Shown here: positions 35,726 through 44,486 of the stretch, piece by piece
How positions within the stretch are numbered: the first letter of the stretch is position 1
How the letters are laid out: each line of letters begins with the position of its first letter
Source of the DNA: Bacteroidota bacterium
Lineage (GTDB): Bacteria; Bacteroidota; Bacteroidia; SXHM01
Reading direction: 5' to 3'
Length of the DNA stretch: 64,000 bases
Assembly: GCA_947479755.1 (NCBI GenBank)
Contig: CANKAM010000017.1
Span: 1-64,000, forward strand
Translations under genes and position numbers: made by a program
The notes under the pieces: generated by a model
Database searches by the model: none
What the model was told of the DNA's origin: nothing
The model's input: only the letters and a program-made list of their open reading frames with translations

Positions 35726-36790
35726 ATGCCTGAATCGATAAATATTCCCCAACTTCTTGAATTGAGAAAAACACTTCCTCTGCTCGACACACGCAGTGAA
35801 GGTGAGTATACTCATGCCCATATTCCGGGTGCAATTAATCTGCCTTTGCTTAATAATCAGGAGCGCGAAAAAGTTGGAACCTGTTACAAACAGAAGGGCA
35901 GGGAAGAAGCGGTGTTACTGGGTTTTGATCTGGTAGGTGGAAAGTTTGGAGATTATATAAGAAAGGCAAAAGCAATATCGAATATCGAACAAGGAATATC
36001 GAATGTAGAACAATCACAAATTATTATTTATTGCTGGCGGGGTGGTATGCGCAGTAATATCATGGCCTGGCTTTTAGAAAAAGCAGGATTAAAAGTCTAT
36101 CTTTTAGAAGGCGGTTACAAAACCTTTCGTCATTGGGCATTGAATGAATTTGAACAACCATTTCAATTGCTGGTACTGGGCGGAAAAACAGGTTCAGGAA
36201 AAACTGAGGTGTTGCACGAAATGAAAAATTCAGGCGAACAGGTAATAGACCTCGAAGGCTTGGCGCATCACCGCGGTTCTGCGTTTGGTGCACTGGGACA
36301 GCCTGCACAAACCACTTCTGAGCAGTTTGAAAATAATCTTGCTCTGGAGTTATTGCAGATTGACAGAAAGAAAACGCTGTGGCTTGAAAATGAAAGCAGC
36401 AAAATTGGTGGCGTTAAAATTCCGGATGGAATTTATAATCAAATGCGCGCTAACACGGTGGTAGAAATTGAAGTGCCGTTAGATAGAAGAATTGAAAACA
36501 TTGCCCGCGATTACGCCTCGTTTCCTAAGGAGAAACTTGCAGAAGCCACAAAACGAATTGAGAAAAAACTGGGCAATAAAAATATGAATGACGGCCTCAA
36601 TTATCTGCACGAAGATGATTTTTATAACTGGATAAAAATACTGCTCGACTATTATGATAAGGCTTATACCTTCAGCAAATCACAACGTGAACCCGGAACA
36701 ATATTGAACGTGCCAATCACTACTGAAAATCATTCTGAAATAGCTGTTGCTGTTATTAGTTTTGCCAAACAAAAAATAACGTCACACTGA
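35726..36790 (+). CDS. mnmH: tRNA 2-selenouridine synthase MnmH with in-frame heptamer insertion
   Basis: MnmH (SelU) converts 2-thiouridine at the tRNA wobble position to 2-selenouridine using selenophosphate. The N-terminal rhodanese domain carries the catalytic C103 in YCWRGGMRSN; the C-terminal P-loop domain carries GGKTGSGKTE (about 151-160), and LEGLAHHRGSAFG follows. Between the expected helix and the strand leading to C103 lie about 14 extra residues (SNIEQGISNVEQSQ) encoded by six heptamers at 35974-36015. The frame is preserved. selD follows after 73 bp, so the pathway is complete apart from tRNA thiolation genes. No SelA or SelB is seen. Confidence 0.95.
   Translation: MPESINIPQLLELRKTLPLLDTRSEGEYTHAHIPGAINLPLLNNQEREKVGTCYKQKGREEAVLLGFDLVGGKFGDYIRKAKAISNIEQGISNVEQSQIIIYCWRGGMRSNIMAWLLEKAGLKVYLLEGGYKTFRHWALNEFEQPFQLLVLGGKTGSGKTEVLHEMKNSGEQVIDLEGLAHHRGSAFGALGQPAQTTSEQFENNLALELLQIDRKKTLWLENESSKIGGVKIPDGIYNQMRANTVVEIEVPLDRRIENIARDYASFPKEKLAEATKRIEKKLGNKNMNDGLNYLHEDDFYNWIKILLDYYDKAYTFSKSQREPGTILNVPITTENHSEIAVAVISFAKQKITSH
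35974..36015 (+). repeat. six heptamers inserted in frame in mnmH
   Basis: AATATCG, AATATCG, AACAAGG, AATATCG, AATGTAG, AACAATC. The first 24 bases are identical to 50201-50224, which is a non-coding copy next to another gene. The 42-bp length keeps the frame. Confidence 0.9.
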
Positions 36791-36841
36791 ACTTGTTTCA
36801 GGGTCTCTTTATATGATGCTGAAATAAATTCAGCATGATGA
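36781..36841. repeat. dispersed palindromic element between mnmH and selD
   Basis: CTGAACTTGTTTCAG and CTGAAATAAATTCAG are near-complementary arms flanked by GTCACA and CATGATG. It is the same family as 11208-11272 and 57153-57218 and could attenuate read-through into selD. Confidence 0.75.
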
Positions 36842-36863
36842 TTTACATTAAACACAAGAACAC

Positions 36864-37919
36864 ATGAATACACAAACTGAAGAAATAAAACTCACTCAAT
36901 ACAGTCATGGCGCAGGTTGCGGCTGCAAGATTTCACCCGCAACGCTCAGTATTATTTTAAAGACGAATGAAATTCAGAAAGAGTTTCCTGGCTTATTGGT
37001 AGGCAACTCCTCCCGCGATGATGCTGCTGTTTTGGATTTAGGAAACGGAACAGCACTAATCAGCACCACCGATTTTTTTATGCCCATTGTGGATAATGCT
37101 TTTGACTTTGGTCGTATTGCTGCTACCAATGCCATCAGTGATGTTTATGCTATGGGTGGGAAACCTGTTCTTGCTATTGCCATTCTCGGCTGGCCTATTG
37201 ACAAACTTGCTCCTGAAATTGCAGGACTGGTTGTTGCAGGTGGAAGAGCAGCCTGTGAAGAGGCAGGAATTCCTTTAGCAGGTGGACATAGCATTGCTTG
37301 TCCCGAGCCGGTTTTTGGTCTGGCTGTTAACGGAATTGTTGATATTGAAAATCTGAAACAAAATAACACTGCACAGGTTGGTGATATTCTTTTCCTCACC
37401 AAACCAATAGGTGTTGGTATTCTAAGTACCGCATCCAAAAAAGGTTTTCTGGAAGAGGCTGACAGAATAGTTTCTGTGAAGAGTATGACTACTTTAAATA
37501 AAGTCGGCTATGAATTAGGTAAGTTAAAAAGTGTTCATGCGCTGACAGATGTTACCGGTTTTGGTTTGCTGGGCCATGCCATAGAAATGGCTGAAGGGAG
37601 TGCCTTAACTGCAGAGATAGATGTAAATGCTGTTCCGCTTATTCCGGGATTGGATAAATATTTAGAAAAGAAATCTGTGCCGGGCGGAACCAACCGCAAC
37701 TGGGCAAGCTATGGAACAAAGGTTTCGGAAATAACAGAGCGCACCCGCCACTTGCTTTGCGACCCGCAAACCAGCGGTGGGTTGTTAGTTGCAGTTGCAC
37801 CTGATGCCGTTGATGAATATTTGGCTGTTGCAAAAGCAGCAGGTTTGTCAGAGAGCGCAATGAAGCCGGTTGGTAGAATGCTGGCAAATAAAGAGAAGGT
37901 TGTTACAGTAATTGAATAA
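36864..37919 (+). CDS. selD: selenide, water dikinase (selenophosphate synthetase)
   Basis: SelD makes selenophosphate from selenide and ATP. The 351-residue protein has the catalytic pair C19 and K22 in GAGCGCK (cysteine, not selenocysteine). The ATP-binding region follows with DDAAVLDLGNGTALISTTDFF, and then GGHSIACPEPVFGLAV and LTDVTGFGLLGHAIEMA. It directly follows mnmH; this pairing implies that selenium is used at least for tRNA modification. It is cytoplasmic. Confidence 0.97.
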   Translation: MNTQTEEIKLTQYSHGAGCGCKISPATLSIILKTNEIQKEFPGLLVGNSSRDDAAVLDLGNGTALISTTDFFMPIVDNAFDFGRIAATNAISDVYAMGGKPVLAIAILGWPIDKLAPEIAGLVVAGGRAACEEAGIPLAGGHSIACPEPVFGLAVNGIVDIENLKQNNTAQVGDILFLTKPIGVGILSTASKKGFLEEADRIVSVKSMTTLNKVGYELGKLKSVHALTDVTGFGLLGHAIEMAEGSALTAEIDVNAVPLIPGLDKYLEKKSVPGGTNRNWASYGTKVSEITERTRHLLCDPQTSGGLLVAVAPDAVDEYLAVAKAAGLSESAMKPVGRMLANKEKVVTVIE

Positions 37920-37922
37920 ACC

Positions 37923-37930
37923 TATTTTTG
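37923..37930 (+). promoter_or_regulatory. candidate -7 element TATTTTTG before the bestrophin gene
   Basis: Full match to TAnnTTTG, with GTTG 20 bases upstream as a weak -33 element. The bestrophin ATG is 23 nt downstream. Confidence 0.5.
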
Positions 37931-37952
37931 TTCATCCTTAAAAAACTAATTT

Positions 37953-38972
37953 ATGCATTCAGGTAAAAATTTTGGGCTGGGAGAAGCCATCCTCTGGACA
38001 CGACATGATATTTACAAATATGTCATCATTGCTACTGTTCCAACAGTAATTTTTGAAGCATTTCATTTCCAATGGCTGGCATTACCATGGGTGCCAATTG
38101 CTCTTATTGGAACAGCAGTAGCTTTTCTTATTGGTTTTAAAAACAATGCTACCTACGACCGTCTGTGGGAGGCTCGTATGATTTACGGAGCCATTGTAAA
38201 CTCAAGTCGCACCTGGGGAATGATGGTGAAAACTTACATCACCAACAAGCATGTTCAACAGCCCTTAACGGCAAGTGAATTGAAAGCTGTTCACCAGCGC
38301 CTTATATACCGACATATTGGTTGGCTTACAGCCATGCGCCACCAATTGCGCCAACCGCGCGCTTGGGAGACAATGAACGATAAAAACAATATTGAGTATA
38401 AACAGTTTTTTACAGTTCCTGAACATGAAATAAGTCTGGAAGATGACCTTGCACCGTTTTTATCAGCGCCAGATAAAGCATATATTTTAAGTAAGAAAAA
38501 CAGAGCAACTCATCTCATTACACAACAGGCTGAAGATTTAAAAGAATTGCTGAATAAGGGATTGATTGAAGATTTTCGTCATATTGAATTGCAAGGTGTG
38601 TTGGCAGATTTATATGACCATCAGGGAAAATGTGAGCGGATTAAAAACTTTCCGTATCCCCGCCAGTTTGCAACGCTCAACTTATATTTTGTCTGGTTGT
38701 TTGTTATTCTGCTGCCATTTGGTATGATGCAGGAGTTTGAAAAAATGGGTCATCATCTTACCTGGCTTACTATTCCTTTCAGTGTTTTGGTTGCATGGGT
38801 TTTTCACACAATGGATAAAATTGGAGAGTCAAGTGAAAATCCTTTTCAGGCCGGAGCTAATGATGTTCCAATTTCTGCGTTGAGCAGAACTATTGAAATT
38901 GATTTGCGCGAAATGCTGGATGAAACTGATTTACCTAAACCTGTTGAAGCAAAGAATAATATTCTGATGTAA
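37953..38972 (+). CDS. bestrophin family anion channel
   Basis: A 339-residue membrane protein of the bestrophin/UPF0187 family. Markers are the first membrane segments (about 22-70), the conserved NNATYDRLWEARMIYGAIVNSSRTWG motif in place of the eukaryotic equivalent, KCERIKNFPYPRQFATL near residue 230 and the C-terminal DNDVP-like region (ANDVPISALSRTIEIDLREML). Prokaryotic bestrophins are pentameric ion channels of the inner membrane. The gene is separately promoted, and its 3' end shares a hairpin with the convergent permease gene. Confidence 0.93.
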   Translation: MHSGKNFGLGEAILWTRHDIYKYVIIATVPTVIFEAFHFQWLALPWVPIALIGTAVAFLIGFKNNATYDRLWEARMIYGAIVNSSRTWGMMVKTYITNKHVQQPLTASELKAVHQRLIYRHIGWLTAMRHQLRQPRAWETMNDKNNIEYKQFFTVPEHEISLEDDLAPFLSAPDKAYILSKKNRATHLITQQAEDLKELLNKGLIEDFRHIELQGVLADLYDHQGKCERIKNFPYPRQFATLNLYFVWLFVILLPFGMMQEFEKMGHHLTWLTIPFSVLVAWVFHTMDKIGESSENPFQAGANDVPISALSRTIEIDLREMLDETDLPKPVEAKNNILM

Positions 38973-38986
38973 GCTGTTTAGCTTAC
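38969..38986. terminator. hairpin overlapping both convergent stop codons
   Basis: GTAAGCT-GTTT-AGCTTAC contains the TAA of the bestrophin gene and the TAA of the convergent permease gene. It is a short stem with a T-rich 3' flank on the plus strand (AACTTTCCTTTTA), so it is a weak bidirectional terminator candidate. Confidence 0.5.
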
Positions 38987-40417
38987 AACTTTCCTTTTAG
39001 CGAAAAAATAAACCGGAATACCCAGCGCTACCCACACCAATGCAAAGCCTGTGTTACGACCATCGTAAATAATCAGGATAACGCAAATGGCTATTGCAGC
39101 TATAATATACAGCGCAGGTATTAGCGGATAACCGAAAGCCTTGTACGGGCGCTCTGCATCCGGTTCTTTTTTACGGAGCACAAAAATTCCGGCAATGGTA
39201 ACGATGTAAAAAATCATGGAAGCAAAAGTGGCATAGCTTACCAGGTCTTTGTAAGTGCCCGTTAAACAAAGCGCACACGCCCAGGCACATTGTGTCCACA
39301 AGGCAATGGCAGGGACAGAAAATTTATTGAGTTCACCGGCTTTGGCAAAGAATAATTTCTCTTTTGCCATGGCATAATACACGCGTGAACCTGCCAGTAT
39401 CAGTCCGTTGTTGCAGCCAAATGTTGAAACCATAATTAAAGCTGCCATCAGGTAAAGACCGATGTCGCCAAATATCATAGAAGCTGCTGCTGCACCCACA
39501 CGGTCTTTTGCGGCAAACTGCATTCCCAATCCTTGCACATCAGTTGCTTCAGGGCTTCCATGTAAAGGCAATACCGAAAGATACGCGATGTTGGCAAGCA
39601 CATAAACAATGGTAACAATCAATGTTCCCAGAAAAAGACTGCGCGGAATATTTTTCTTCGGGTCTTTAATTTCACCGGCTATGAAGGTAACATTGTTCCA
39701 TGCATCGGCAGAAAAAAGTGAATTGATAATCGTAGCACCTGCAGCACCAACCAAGGCAAAGCCTGCAATGGGAACAACGGTAAGCACTCCGTCTTTATAA
39801 GTAGTGGTAGATGCTTCCCAGGCGTTGCTGAAATTCGCAGCAAGGATATCACTGTTGATGCCGATATAAATTCCGATAATGATCAATGCGAAAAGCGCAA
39901 TCAGTTTTGCTGAAGTAAAAAGAACCTGTATCATTTTGCCGCTGTTAATGCCTCGGGTATTAATATAGGTGAGCAGCAAAATAATTACGATGGCACAGAG
40001 TTGTCCGTAATTAATGATGAAGGAACCGTTGGAGATATTTACCACTTCATTATTCAGTTCAGGAACAAATACCGCAAAGTATTTAGTGAATGCAACGGCA
40101 ACTGCTGCAATGGTTCCGGTTTGAATTACAGTGAAAACCGTCCAGCCATAAATAAAGGAAGTAAAATCACCGAAGGCACGTTGTATGTAAACAAACTGTC
40201 CGCCTGCTTTGGGCATCATGCCCGCCAGCTCACCATAGCTGAGTGCAGCCATAACGGTAATAACTCCGGTAATAACCCAAAGCAGAATTAAATATCCCGA
40301 AGAACCAACCGCCCGCGCCATGTCGGAGCTGACAATAAATATTCCGGAACCAATCATGGAGCCTGCCACAATCATAGTGGCATCAAGAAGGGAGAGCGAG
40401 CGTTTGAGTTCGGACAT
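38978..40417 (-). CDS. APC-superfamily amino acid permease
   Basis: A 479-residue transporter with about 12 membrane segments. The APC start motif SLLDATMIVAGSMIGSGIFIVSSDMAR contains the unwound substrate-binding GSGIF loop, and the loop WNNVTFIAGEIKDPKKNIPRSL is typical. The arrangement resembles the LAT/SteT type of amino acid exchangers. Substrate not predictable. The stop of the upstream permease gene is four bases before this start, so the two form an operon. Confidence 0.92.
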   Translation of the reverse strand: MSELKRSLSLLDATMIVAGSMIGSGIFIVSSDMARAVGSSGYLILLWVITGVITVMAALSYGELAGMMPKAGGQFVYIQRAFGDFTSFIYGWTVFTVIQTGTIAAVAVAFTKYFAVFVPELNNEVVNISNGSFIINYGQLCAIVIILLLTYINTRGINSGKMIQVLFTSAKLIALFALIIIGIYIGINSDILAANFSNAWEASTTTYKDGVLTVVPIAGFALVGAAGATIINSLFSADAWNNVTFIAGEIKDPKKNIPRSLFLGTLIVTIVYVLANIAYLSVLPLHGSPEATDVQGLGMQFAAKDRVGAAAASMIFGDIGLYLMAALIMVSTFGCNNGLILAGSRVYYAMAKEKLFFAKAGELNKFSVPAIALWTQCAWACALCLTGTYKDLVSYATFASMIFYIVTIAGIFVLRKKEPDAERPYKAFGYPLIPALYIIAAIAICVILIIYDGRNTGFALVWVALGIPVYFFAKRKVVS

Positions 40418-40420
40418 TAT

Positions 40421-41896
40421 TTACTTTTCTTCGTTGTTCAGTTTGCTGTTTCTTTTGCTGTAGCCGAAATAAATAACAGCTCCTATCAGCAGCCAAACAC
40501 CAAGTCTCGCCCAGTTTGTCCAGCCGAGCCCGTAGATCATTGCACCACAAACGATGATACCAAGAATAGGAACCAATGGAACAAACGGTGTTTTAAACTG
40601 ACGTTTTAAATCAGGACGTTTAACACGCATGATCCAAACACCTGCACAAACAAGCATGAAGGCAAACAGTGTTCCGATGCTGGTCATATCGCCAACAATA
40701 TCACCGGGAACAAACGCTGCAAAGGCTCCAACGAAAACGAAGAATATCCAGTTTGATTTGTAAGGTGTATGAAATTTAGGATGCACTTCAGAGAAAACTT
40801 TAGGCACCAATCCATCGCGGCTCATGGAATAGAATACACGCGATTGTCCCATCAGCATCACCAGAATAACCGAAGAGAAACCTGCAAGAATAGCAACGGT
40901 TACCAGTTTGGCAAGCCAGTCATATCCGGTCATGTAGGTTTGAATGGCAAAGGCTACCGAAGCTTCTTTTCCGGTGCTTCTGAAATCTTCAACGCTGGCT
41001 ATTCCTGTCAATACATAAGCAAACAAAATATACAACACCGTGCATATTACCAACGAACCAAGAATACCAATGGGCATATCTTTCTTAGGATTTTTAGCTT
41101 CCTGCGCGGCAGTAGAAACGGCATCAAAACCAATAAAGGCAAAGAACACCACACCTGCTGCCCCCAGAATTCCCATGATGCCGCCATAGTTATGGTCAAC
41201 GCCCTGACTGTCGGTAAAAACAGAAGCCTCAGGAATAAATGGTGTGTGGTTAACAGGGTTGATATATCCCCAACCAAGAATAATCACCATAATCACAATC
41301 GCCACTTTGGTGATAACAATAATTCCGTTTACAAAAGCAGACTCTTTCATTCCGCGGATAAGCAGCAGCGTTAACACAAACACAATAAACAACGCGGGAA
41401 TATTCATCATTCCGCCAACACCCGAAATAGGGTCGGTTTCAAAAGGTGAGTGGCTCCACTCATACGGTATTCGCATGTCAATGTAGGCTAAGAGCTTGTT
41501 CAGGTATTCGCTCCAGGCAATACTAACCGTTGCAGCACCAATGGCATATTCCAACACTAAATCCCAACCGATAATCCAGGCGATGGCCTCGCCCATGGTA
41601 GCATAACTGTAAGTGTAGGCGCTTCCGGCAATAGGAATCATAGACGCAAACTCGGCATAACATAAACCTGCCAGCGCACAACCAATACCGGCAACAACAA
41701 AGGCAAGTGTAACCGAAGGGCCTGCATTGTTAGCAGCAGCAGCAGCAGTGCGCACAAATAATCCGGCACCTATAATAGCACCGATACCCAGGGCAATCAA
41801 GGCACCCGCTGTAAGCGTGCGCTTTAATCCTTTTTCGTTGTCATCGGCTTCAAGAATTAGTTTGTCTAATGATTTTTTTCTCCAGAGGTAAGACAT
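40421..41896 (-). CDS. APC-superfamily amino acid permease, CAT-like
   Basis: A 491-residue transporter. The N-terminal cytoplasmic segment ends LKRTLTAGALIALGIGAIIGAGLFV, the first membrane helix with its GAGLF loop. The protein has about 12-14 helices and the loop FDAVSTAAQEAKNPKKDMPIGI, typical of the cationic amino acid transporter (CAT/YfnA) group. It precedes a second APC gene in the same operon. A promoter-like CTTG-N19-CATATTTG lies on the minus strand at 41945-41975, between the gene and the 21-bp array at 42033. Confidence 0.93.
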   Translation of the reverse strand: MSYLWRKKSLDKLILEADDNEKGLKRTLTAGALIALGIGAIIGAGLFVRTAAAAANNAGPSVTLAFVVAGIGCALAGLCYAEFASMIPIAGSAYTYSYATMGEAIAWIIGWDLVLEYAIGAATVSIAWSEYLNKLLAYIDMRIPYEWSHSPFETDPISGVGGMMNIPALFIVFVLTLLLIRGMKESAFVNGIIVITKVAIVIMVIILGWGYINPVNHTPFIPEASVFTDSQGVDHNYGGIMGILGAAGVVFFAFIGFDAVSTAAQEAKNPKKDMPIGILGSLVICTVLYILFAYVLTGIASVEDFRSTGKEASVAFAIQTYMTGYDWLAKLVTVAILAGFSSVILVMLMGQSRVFYSMSRDGLVPKVFSEVHPKFHTPYKSNWIFFVFVGAFAAFVPGDIVGDMTSIGTLFAFMLVCAGVWIMRVKRPDLKRQFKTPFVPLVPILGIIVCGAMIYGLGWTNWARLGVWLLIGAVIYFGYSKRNSKLNNEEK

Positions 41897-41944
41897 AGGT
41901 TGTGTTTATATTTTAGAATGTTGAATGAATAGTTATCTGAATGG

Positions 41945-41975
41945 CAAATATGACAAAAAAAACTTAGGAAGCAAG
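41945..41975 (-). promoter_or_regulatory. candidate promoter of the APC permease operon
   Basis: Read on the minus strand, CTTG (41972-41975), a 19-base spacer and CATATTTG (41945-41952) resemble the Bacteroidota promoter with one mismatch in each box. The permease ATG is 49 nt downstream. The 21-bp array lies just upstream of it. Confidence 0.5.
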
Positions 41976-42032
41976 AAAAAAAATGGCAACGGAATAAAGC
42001 TTAAAAAAAGATAACCTGCTATGGGTAGCAGA

Positions 42033-42368
42033 ACGGAGTTCATTAATGCCGTCAATAATTTCTTTTTTGGGAGGAAACAAATTCTTTTTGTCGCCAGTGA
42101 GTTCATTCTTGCTAGGAAACAAATTCTTCCTGACGTCAGGAAGTTCCTTCTTGTCAGGAAACAAATTCTTCTTGCTAGGAATAATTTCTTTTTTGCCGGG
42201 AAACAAATTCTTCCTGACGGCAATGAGTTCTTTCCTGTCAGGAAACAAATTCTTCCTGATGTCAGTGAGTTCTTTCTTGTCAGGAAACAAATTCTTCTTG
42301 CCAGGAATAATTTCTTTTTTGCCGGGAAACAAATTCTTTATACCGCCAATGGGTTCTTTTTTAGTAAA
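42033..42368. repeat. array B: sixteen 21-bp units
   Basis: Sixteen units of exactly 21 bp. From 42054 two versions largely alternate: one starting AAACAAATTCTT and one starting AGTGAGTTC, AATGAGTTC or AATAATTTC, giving a 42-bp higher-order repeat. Unit junctions often form a dyad of the type TTCCTG-N-CAGGAA, perfect at 42127-42142 (TTCCTGACGTCAGGAA). Three reading frames (two plus, one minus) are open across the array and give seven-residue repeats (for example KNLFPDK KELTDIR on the minus strand). Those reading frames are not credible genes. It lies between darA and the permease promoter. Confidence 0.92.
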
Positions 42369-42394
42369 AAGAAGCTCAGGAAGGTATCAAAATG

Positions 42395-43354
42395 TTATTT
42401 TTTGCCTTTTTTATGCCAGAACGGCATAAAAACTACTTCAACTCCACCCCCCTCAAAATACTCCCGCTGCTTCTTTGCCTTTTTGGGCATCAGCAGCATA
42501 ATCAGGTTAGAGAGCGTGAAGGCAATAGGGGAGAGCACCAGCAAACCAATGGGCAGGTACCACGCAAATATTTTGGTCCGCACTCTTCGTTTGGGGTCGC
42601 CCGGGCCTCCTTTGGTAGAAATAAATTGTGCCCACTTGCGGAAAATAAGTTTGGCGCGCAGCTCCAGATTTACTAAGGTTTTAACCATTGATACTGCGCC
42701 CTGCTCTATTAAACGGCTTTGCAGATTTTGAAAATCATTGGTGTGCAGCGTATATAATATGGTGTCGCCAAAGCGCGATGCTTCGCTAATCTCTTTTTCT
42801 GAAATACCCGATGGCGGTAAAATGCCGAAAAAGTTTTCTTTTTTGTTGTAGAACAGCCAGCCGACAATAGTAGCCACGCTTATTAAGTTTGGTGCGCGGT
42901 CAATCAGCGCAATGTTGCCCACTAATTTTGCGCCTGCGTTTTTCAACATCAGCTTCACACTTTCCTGTGCGTTGAGCCACATGTTGCGCGATGCGCTAAC
43001 GGTAATCACATTTTTTCCGTTCAGCAATTGCGCCCCTTCTTTGCTTTTTAAAAAACCTGTCAGCGGTTGCGAGGGCGAGAGAAACCAAACCTGACAACCC
43101 AGAATAATTAAATCAAACTGTTCGGCAATGTTTATTTTCAATGGCTGCATCTCAATTGGTTTCTCCAACACCGATTCGGGAAAGGCATCAAAAAATTCTT
43201 TGCTTGTCCACGGAAATGGGAAAGGTTTTAAAGGTTTTAGTTCCTCATAAGTAATAGACACTGAAGCATCTGACTTAAGTGGAGTGAGTATAGAATCTAA
43301 AACCCGAGTAAGCTGACCGGTTTGCGAATAATGAATGACAAGAATTTTTTTCAT
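42395..43354 (-). CDS. darA: dialkylresorcinol condensing enzyme DarA-like
   Basis: A 319-residue protein matching the DarA family of flexirubin and dialkylresorcinol gene clusters. It has a flavodoxin-like start ILVIHYSQTGQ, then FPFPWTSKEFFDAFPESVL, SASRNMWLNAQESVK and KLVGNIALIDRAPNLISVATIV, and two hydrophobic segments near the C-terminus (about 265-300). DarA is described as acting with ketosynthase DarB to close and aromatise the resorcinol ring. DarB is not in this window. Its start codon overlaps the stop of the acyltransferase gene by ATGA, so it ends the pigment operon on the minus strand. Confidence 0.85.
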   Translation of the reverse strand: MKKILVIHYSQTGQLTRVLDSILTPLKSDASVSITYEELKPLKPFPFPWTSKEFFDAFPESVLEKPIEMQPLKINIAEQFDLIILGCQVWFLSPSQPLTGFLKSKEGAQLLNGKNVITVSASRNMWLNAQESVKLMLKNAGAKLVGNIALIDRAPNLISVATIVGWLFYNKKENFFGILPPSGISEKEISEASRFGDTILYTLHTNDFQNLQSRLIEQGAVSMVKTLVNLELRAKLIFRKWAQFISTKGGPGDPKRRVRTKIFAWYLPIGLLVLSPIAFTLSNLIMLLMPKKAKKQREYFEGGGVEVVFMPFWHKKGKK

Positions 43355-44220
43355 GATGTTTTCTCCCAGAAATCATAATAATTAAACCACTGCAGCGGAG
43401 ATTTCCGAACCAAATTTTCCATCGAACTTACATATTCTTTCAGTAAATCTTCATAACCATTTTTACACACACTTGGTTTTGTTGCCGATAAAGCATAATG
43501 TCTTTTGCTTGCTTTAAAGGCGTAAACAAAGGAGTATGGCACTTTAAAATATGCTGCAAGATGAAAAGGTCCGTAGGGAAACAAAGCATCTTCACCCAGA
43601 AAATTGGCTGTAACAGTTTTACTGCCTTTTACAAATCTGTCGCCATGCAGGCATATCAATTCATTATCGCTCAGGCGCTTTTTGATTTCAAAAATATGGC
43701 TCAGGTCGTTGGGCTTTATCACAATAATATTTACGCTTCGTTTTCCGGTTACACTTTCCAGTGTCTTTTTTATTTTTTCGTGTTCCTCATCAAACATCAC
43801 AATGTTAATGGGCATGCTCAGTCGCTTGAAAAGATAACCCGCCACTTCCCAGTTACCGATATGCGAACTGATAAGAATACCTCCTTTGCCTCCTTTACCC
43901 ATTTCAACAATGTTTTCTTCGCCATTAAACTCGTAAGTAAATTTATTGCTGAAACCGGCCATCACACAAACCTTATCAATAATGGTTTGCCCGAAAATAT
44001 AGTAGTTACGGTAGACATTCAATCCTGATTTTACAGGACTATATCCTAGTTTGCGGAAATACTTATAAATATAAGGAGTTGCTTTTGGTGTGAAGAAAAC
44101 AAAGTAAAGCGCTACAAAACGTAGCAGCGAATAAGCAGGAGTTACACCAAAATTTTTAAGAAGAAAAATAAAAATGCTGTAGCCGAGAACGTTGCCGCGG
44201 GTTTTTCCGTCCCAAGCCAT
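43351..44220 (-). CDS. lysophospholipid-type acyltransferase (LpxL/HtrB-like)
   Basis: A 289-residue membrane-associated acyltransferase. The HX4E catalytic motif is HIGNWE in ILISSHIGNWEVAG near residue 118. It has an N-terminal membrane helix and a CLHGDRFVKGSKTV region like lipid A late acyltransferases. In flexirubin and aryl-polyene clusters such enzymes are thought to attach the pigment acid to a lipid or dialkylresorcinol; here it is flanked by darA and the ACP gene, which supports that role over lipid A biosynthesis. The assignment to pigment is contextual. Confidence 0.85.
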   Translation of the reverse strand: MAWDGKTRGNVLGYSIFIFLLKNFGVTPAYSLLRFVALYFVFFTPKATPYIYKYFRKLGYSPVKSGLNVYRNYYIFGQTIIDKVCVMAGFSNKFTYEFNGEENIVEMGKGGKGGILISSHIGNWEVAGYLFKRLSMPINIVMFDEEHEKIKKTLESVTGKRSVNIIVIKPNDLSHIFEIKKRLSDNELICLHGDRFVKGSKTVTANFLGEDALFPYGPFHLAAYFKVPYSFVYAFKASKRHYALSATKPSVCKNGYEDLLKEYVSSMENLVRKSPLQWFNYYDFWEKTS

Positions 44221-44225
44221 TTTAC

Positions 44226-44477
44226 TTAAGCAGGCTGGTTTACCTTTTGAATAATGTAGTCGTAAAAATCCTGAAATGTTTTGATGTTTACAAAATCCTC
44301 GCCTTTTGCTTTAAAGCCGAAGTTGTTTTCAATTACCACCACTAAGTCAACAAAATCCAAACTATCTAAGTCTAATGTTTCTTTCAGGCTGGCTTCAGGT
44401 GTTATTAAATTAATGTCTGCTTCAAATTCATCTACTAAGAATCCGTTTATTTTTTCAATGATTTCCTCGTTGCTCAT
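44226..44477 (-). CDS. acyl carrier protein
   Basis: An 83-residue carrier protein with the phosphopantetheine serine S39 in DLDSLDFVDLVV and an acidic surface. It lies between ketosynthase and acyltransferase genes, so it is a dedicated carrier of the pigment pathway rather than the housekeeping AcpP. It starts nine bases after the ketosynthase stop and ends five bases before the acyltransferase start. Confidence 0.93.
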   Translation of the reverse strand: MSNEEIIEKINGFLVDEFEADINLITPEASLKETLDLDSLDFVDLVVVIENNFGFKAKGEDFVNIKTFQDFYDYIIQKVNQPA

Positions 44478-44486
44478 ATCTTCTTC

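Noticed and set aside
35581-35790. 69-residue minus-strand frame between fahA and mnmH
   Set aside because: It is the translation of CGCAAAGAA-type repeats and overlaps the mnmH start; it has no support as a gene.
41964-42731. Three open frames over array B (minus 41964-42332, plus 42021-42731 and 42046-42429) that encode seven-residue repeats
   Set aside because: They exist because 21-bp units without stop codons stay open in several frames at once. No start context, signal or family supports any of them, and the plus-strand frames run into the 3' end of darA.
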